IMG/VR virus record: IMGVR_UViG_3300009126_000009
Span: 1-50,346 of that record
DNA length: 50,346 bases
Source: a virus
Reading direction: 5' to 3' (one strand)
Translations under genes and position numbers: made by a program
Notes under the pieces: model-generated
Database searches by the model: none
What the model saw: the letters and a program-made list of their open reading frames with translations, nothing else
What the model was told of the DNA's origin: nothing
Part shown: piece by piece, positions 48,674-50,346 of the stretch
How positions within the stretch are numbered: the stretch's first letter is position 1
Layout: each line of letters starts with the position of its first letter

Positions 48674-48916
48674 TTATTTTTTCCAGATTGCACCCATTTC
48701 CTCATAAGTTCTAAAACTTAAAAGATACCCCCGCTTGTTTCTTGGCTTGTTGCAGCAAATATTTATATATTTCATTTCAGATCTTGATCGAGCATTGCGT
48801 TCTATCGTTTCGGCTTGTTCAAAATTTTCACATTCAATAATAAATTTATTAATTTTATCTTTTGCATACCCCCAACCGCTCATAAATTTATCAGTCATAG
48901 AAACGTAATATTTCAT
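48674..48916 (-). CDS. Hypothetical early protein (80 aa)
   Basis: MKYYVSMTDKFMSGWGYAKD, KINKFIIECENFEQAETIER, NARSRSEMKYINICCNKPRN looks like a small alpha-beta protein, seen in phages as 'MKYYVTMTDKFMSGWG'. No activity is known. The leader repeat is present. Confidence 0.7.
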   Translation of the reverse strand: MKYYVSMTDKFMSGWGYAKDKINKFIIECENFEQAETIERNARSRSEMKYINICCNKPRNKRGYLLSFRTYEEMGAIWKK

Positions 48917-48953
48917 TTCATTTCCCCTTGTTAAGTTAAAGTTGAGTTTAAAC
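48917..48953 (-). repeat. Leader repeat before the 80-residue gene
   Basis: The upstream gene's TAG shares its G with GTTTAAAC (48946-48953). The rest is the standard form. Confidence 0.85.
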
Positions 48954-49234
48954 TATTCTTTAGGCCAGTTATCTTTGTTGGAAAGTTCTTCGGAATAAAT
49001 CTTTAATGTTTTTGGCAGCCATTCTTGAAACCTTTTTAATGTGTTTGGTACTACTAAATATTTATAACGTGATATTCCGGAATATGGATCGCTACTCATA
49101 AAACTAAGTGGTTTTCTTCTTATATAAACTTTAGCCATTAACCATGTTGCACCTTCTACACATTCAATATTATGTTCCTTTAAAACTGTTTCCATGTAAT
49201 CCATTAATATTTGTTTTTCTGTTTTAAGCTTCAT
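48953..49234 (-). CDS. Hypothetical early protein (93 aa)
   Basis: MKLKTEKQILMDYMETVLKE, then HNIECVEGATWLMAKVYIRR and a C-terminal SEELSNKDNWPKE. The ATG at 49234 follows AACAAGGGGAAATAAT, so upstream in-frame codons are not the start. Unrecognised. Confidence 0.68.
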   Translation of the reverse strand: MKLKTEKQILMDYMETVLKEHNIECVEGATWLMAKVYIRRKPLSFMSSDPYSGISRYKYLVVPNTLKRFQEWLPKTLKIYSEELSNKDNWPKE

Positions 49235-49320
49235 ATTATTTCCCCTTGTTAAGTTAAAAAAAACTACCATTAAAACCTTAATCAGATTGCCGGGTTAACC
49301 CCGGCAACCTTGTTAAAGTT

Positions 49321-50040
49321 TTAAGCCGGGATAAAATCATTTCCACAGTTGTTACAGGTTGCATTGAAGCTAGAAACCGCAACCCTTACATTAGTGCAGC
49401 CACAGGACCATTTTTTCATCTTGCTACCATTTCCGGAACCCCGGCCTTTTTTGCCAGAATTAGGGGCCATTTTTCCGGTTGGGGTTTTTGGTATATCTTC
49501 GGGATCAGGAATAAAATTTCCACGTTGAAATTCAAATTCTGATTCGCTTACCTTTTCGGCTAAAGCTTGCAAGGCAAAATGTGATTTTCCAAAAGGTGCG
49601 ATTGCAGTTCCGGACCAACCGTCTTTTCTTTCCCAATTATCGAGCCCGATTTTTTCACATTCTTTCCCAAACGTTTTTTTCTGGTGATAACCATTGGATG
49701 GGGTTACATCTAAAATTCCATTTTGTAAGTTTTTAAGATGAACCATTTCATGCAACAACGTGGCCCATCTTTCAAAACGGTTTCTCTTTAAATAATTTGC
49801 AGTCAAGTTTAATTCTCTTTTTGCATTTTGCTTTTCACCGTTAACCCAAACTGGTAAAACAGAAACCCAACCGTATGTTCCGGCATCGGCTTGAATAGTG
49901 ATTGCGGGCCTTTTCAATTTTCCTCCAAACAATTCAACGTTGAAATGATCGAAAGCAATCTCTGTTAATTCTGTTAATCTTGAAACGTTACATTTTTTTA
50001 TTTCAGGTTCCGGAATTGAAAATTTACCTTTTAATTTCAT
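49321..50040 (-). CDS. SprT-like zinc metalloprotease
   Basis: This 239-residue protein has a SprT-type domain with HEMVH (97-101) and a probable third ligand H119 (NGYHQKKTFG), then a basic glycine-rich linker, and a C-terminal zinc ribbon (CGC...CNNC). In cells the SprT/SPRTN family degrades DNA-bound or cross-linked proteins; phage members may clear host proteins or assist replication. It is the first gene of the leftward block after the promoter and has AACAAGGGGAAACAAA before its ATG. Confidence 0.85.
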   Translation of the reverse strand: MKLKGKFSIPEPEIKKCNVSRLTELTEIAFDHFNVELFGGKLKRPAITIQADAGTYGWVSVLPVWVNGEKQNAKRELNLTANYLKRNRFERWATLLHEMVHLKNLQNGILDVTPSNGYHQKKTFGKECEKIGLDNWERKDGWSGTAIAPFGKSHFALQALAEKVSESEFEFQRGNFIPDPEDIPKTPTGKMAPNSGKKGRGSGNGSKMKKWSCGCTNVRVAVSSFNATCNNCGNDFIPA

Positions 50041-50084
50041 TTTGTTTCCCCTTGTTTATAAAAAAATAATTATTCATATATTAG

Positions 50085-50113
50085 AATATAATGGAATATA
50101 TTATAATTGTCAA
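50085..50113 (-). promoter_or_regulatory. Strong sigma70-like promoter for the leftward early block
   Basis: On the minus strand TTGACA (50108-50113) and TATATT (50085-50090) are separated by exactly 17 AT-rich bases. The start would be near 50078, about 37 bases before the SprT-like ATG. No other consensus-like promoter was found in the 6 kb block. Confidence 0.8.
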
Positions 50114-50300
50114 TACCCAAAAGGAAAAAAAGCACATTTTGCAAAAAAAATATTTTGGCCTTTTTTGGATTTATTTAGGAATTGGAATATTTCCCGGGGA
50201 AAATACAAAACAGGAAATGGGCCTTTTAAATGAATATATGAAAATCAGGAAATGCTATAAAATAGATACAGGGATGCACATTGTCTCTTTCTGGAATTGA
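50091..50300 (+). CDS. Possible small plus-strand protein overlapping the early promoter
   Basis: This 69-residue frame (MEYIIIVNTQKEKKHILQKKYFG, one hydrophobic stretch FWIYLGIGIF, and a basic end) starts inside the spacer of the leftward promoter and has no ribosome site. Its TGA is directly followed by GTTTAAAC (50301-50308), as for genes of the leftward block, which supports it slightly. Confidence 0.4.
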   Translation: MEYIIIVNTQKEKKHILQKKYFGLFWIYLGIGIFPGENTKQEMGLLNEYMKIRKCYKIDTGMHIVSFWN

Positions 50301-50346
50301 GTTTAAACCTTAAAAACCTTTTTCCGGGCTCAAATATCCCGGGCTC

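Noticed and set aside
44588-49268. CRISPR-like or IS-derived repeats
   Set aside because: The elements are separated by whole genes and always placed before start codons; no transposase or spacer pattern is present.
1-50346. Direct terminal repeats proving complete linear ends
   Set aside because: I compared the first and last ~60 bases by eye and saw no shared block; circular permutation or an arbitrary cut cannot be distinguished.

Overview
The window reads as a nearly complete, or complete but arbitrarily opened, genome of a temperate tailed bacteriophage with a short-tailed (podovirus, T7-like) virion plan. The evidence is a portal of the head-tail connector type, scaffold, capsid, tail tubular A- and B-like proteins, large internal-virion-like proteins and a fibre with a T7 gp17-like N-terminus. 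No host genes are seen. Several small proteins and fibre families resemble those of uncultured marine and aquatic phages. The host is probably a Gram-negative bacterium, because an inner-membrane spanin-like protein is followed by a lipoprotein. The species cannot be named from the sequence. No long direct terminal repeat joins the two ends.

Layout. 1-8.5 kb (+): small and large terminase, acetyltransferase, portal, Bbp19-like protein, scaffold, a 247-bp structured non-coding segment, capsid, a probable decoration protein and a strong terminator. Two minus-strand genes (4879-5392) interrupt this block. 8.5-19.3 kb (+): tail tubular proteins and internal virion proteins, with a 13-A run at 15953-15965 where one reading frame appears to continue in the -1 frame. 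19.3-27.9 kb (+): T7-like fibre with collagen-type repeats, then five tandem cassettes, each a fibre-like gene plus a small partner ending in a lysine-rich 'K..(Y/I)PK' tail. 27.9-29.0 kb (+): small membrane, lipoprotein and coiled-coil genes.

29.1-35.1 kb: a CI-like repressor on the minus strand, an AT-rich operator region with a perfect 26-bp palindrome, then a rightward operon (DUF2800 nuclease, DUF2815 protein, family A DNA polymerase, zinc ribbon, tyrosine integrase) that ends at an attP-like site. That site carries the 3' part of a tRNA-Glu(CTC) gene and is flanked by nested inverted repeats. 35.2-40.7 kb (+): small genes, including an exported NPxA/NPxF repeat protein, then dCTP deaminase, VRR-NUC nuclease, SNF2-type helicase and a primase-ATPase. 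40.75-41.1 kb: a hairpin-rich repeat region that could be the replication origin. 41.1-43.6 kb (+): DUF1599-like protein, HU-like protein, and a lysis cassette (M15 endolysin, holin, spanin-like pair).

43.6-50.0 kb (-): a leftward early block of about 18 mostly unknown small genes plus a SprT-like protease, an RHH protein and a second tyrosine recombinase. A consensus-like promoter at 50085-50113 can drive it. Most of these genes carry the same leader: a GTTTAAAC palindrome near the preceding stop codon, then an A/T-rich stretch, then AACAAGGGGAAA just before the start. The leader resembles in concept the start-associated sequences of cluster K mycobacteriophages but has a different sequence. 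It recurs in front of the two minus-strand genes inside the head operon and, in variant form, in front of two plus-strand genes. It is the most distinctive system-level feature, followed by the five-cassette fibre array and the structured RNA before the capsid gene.
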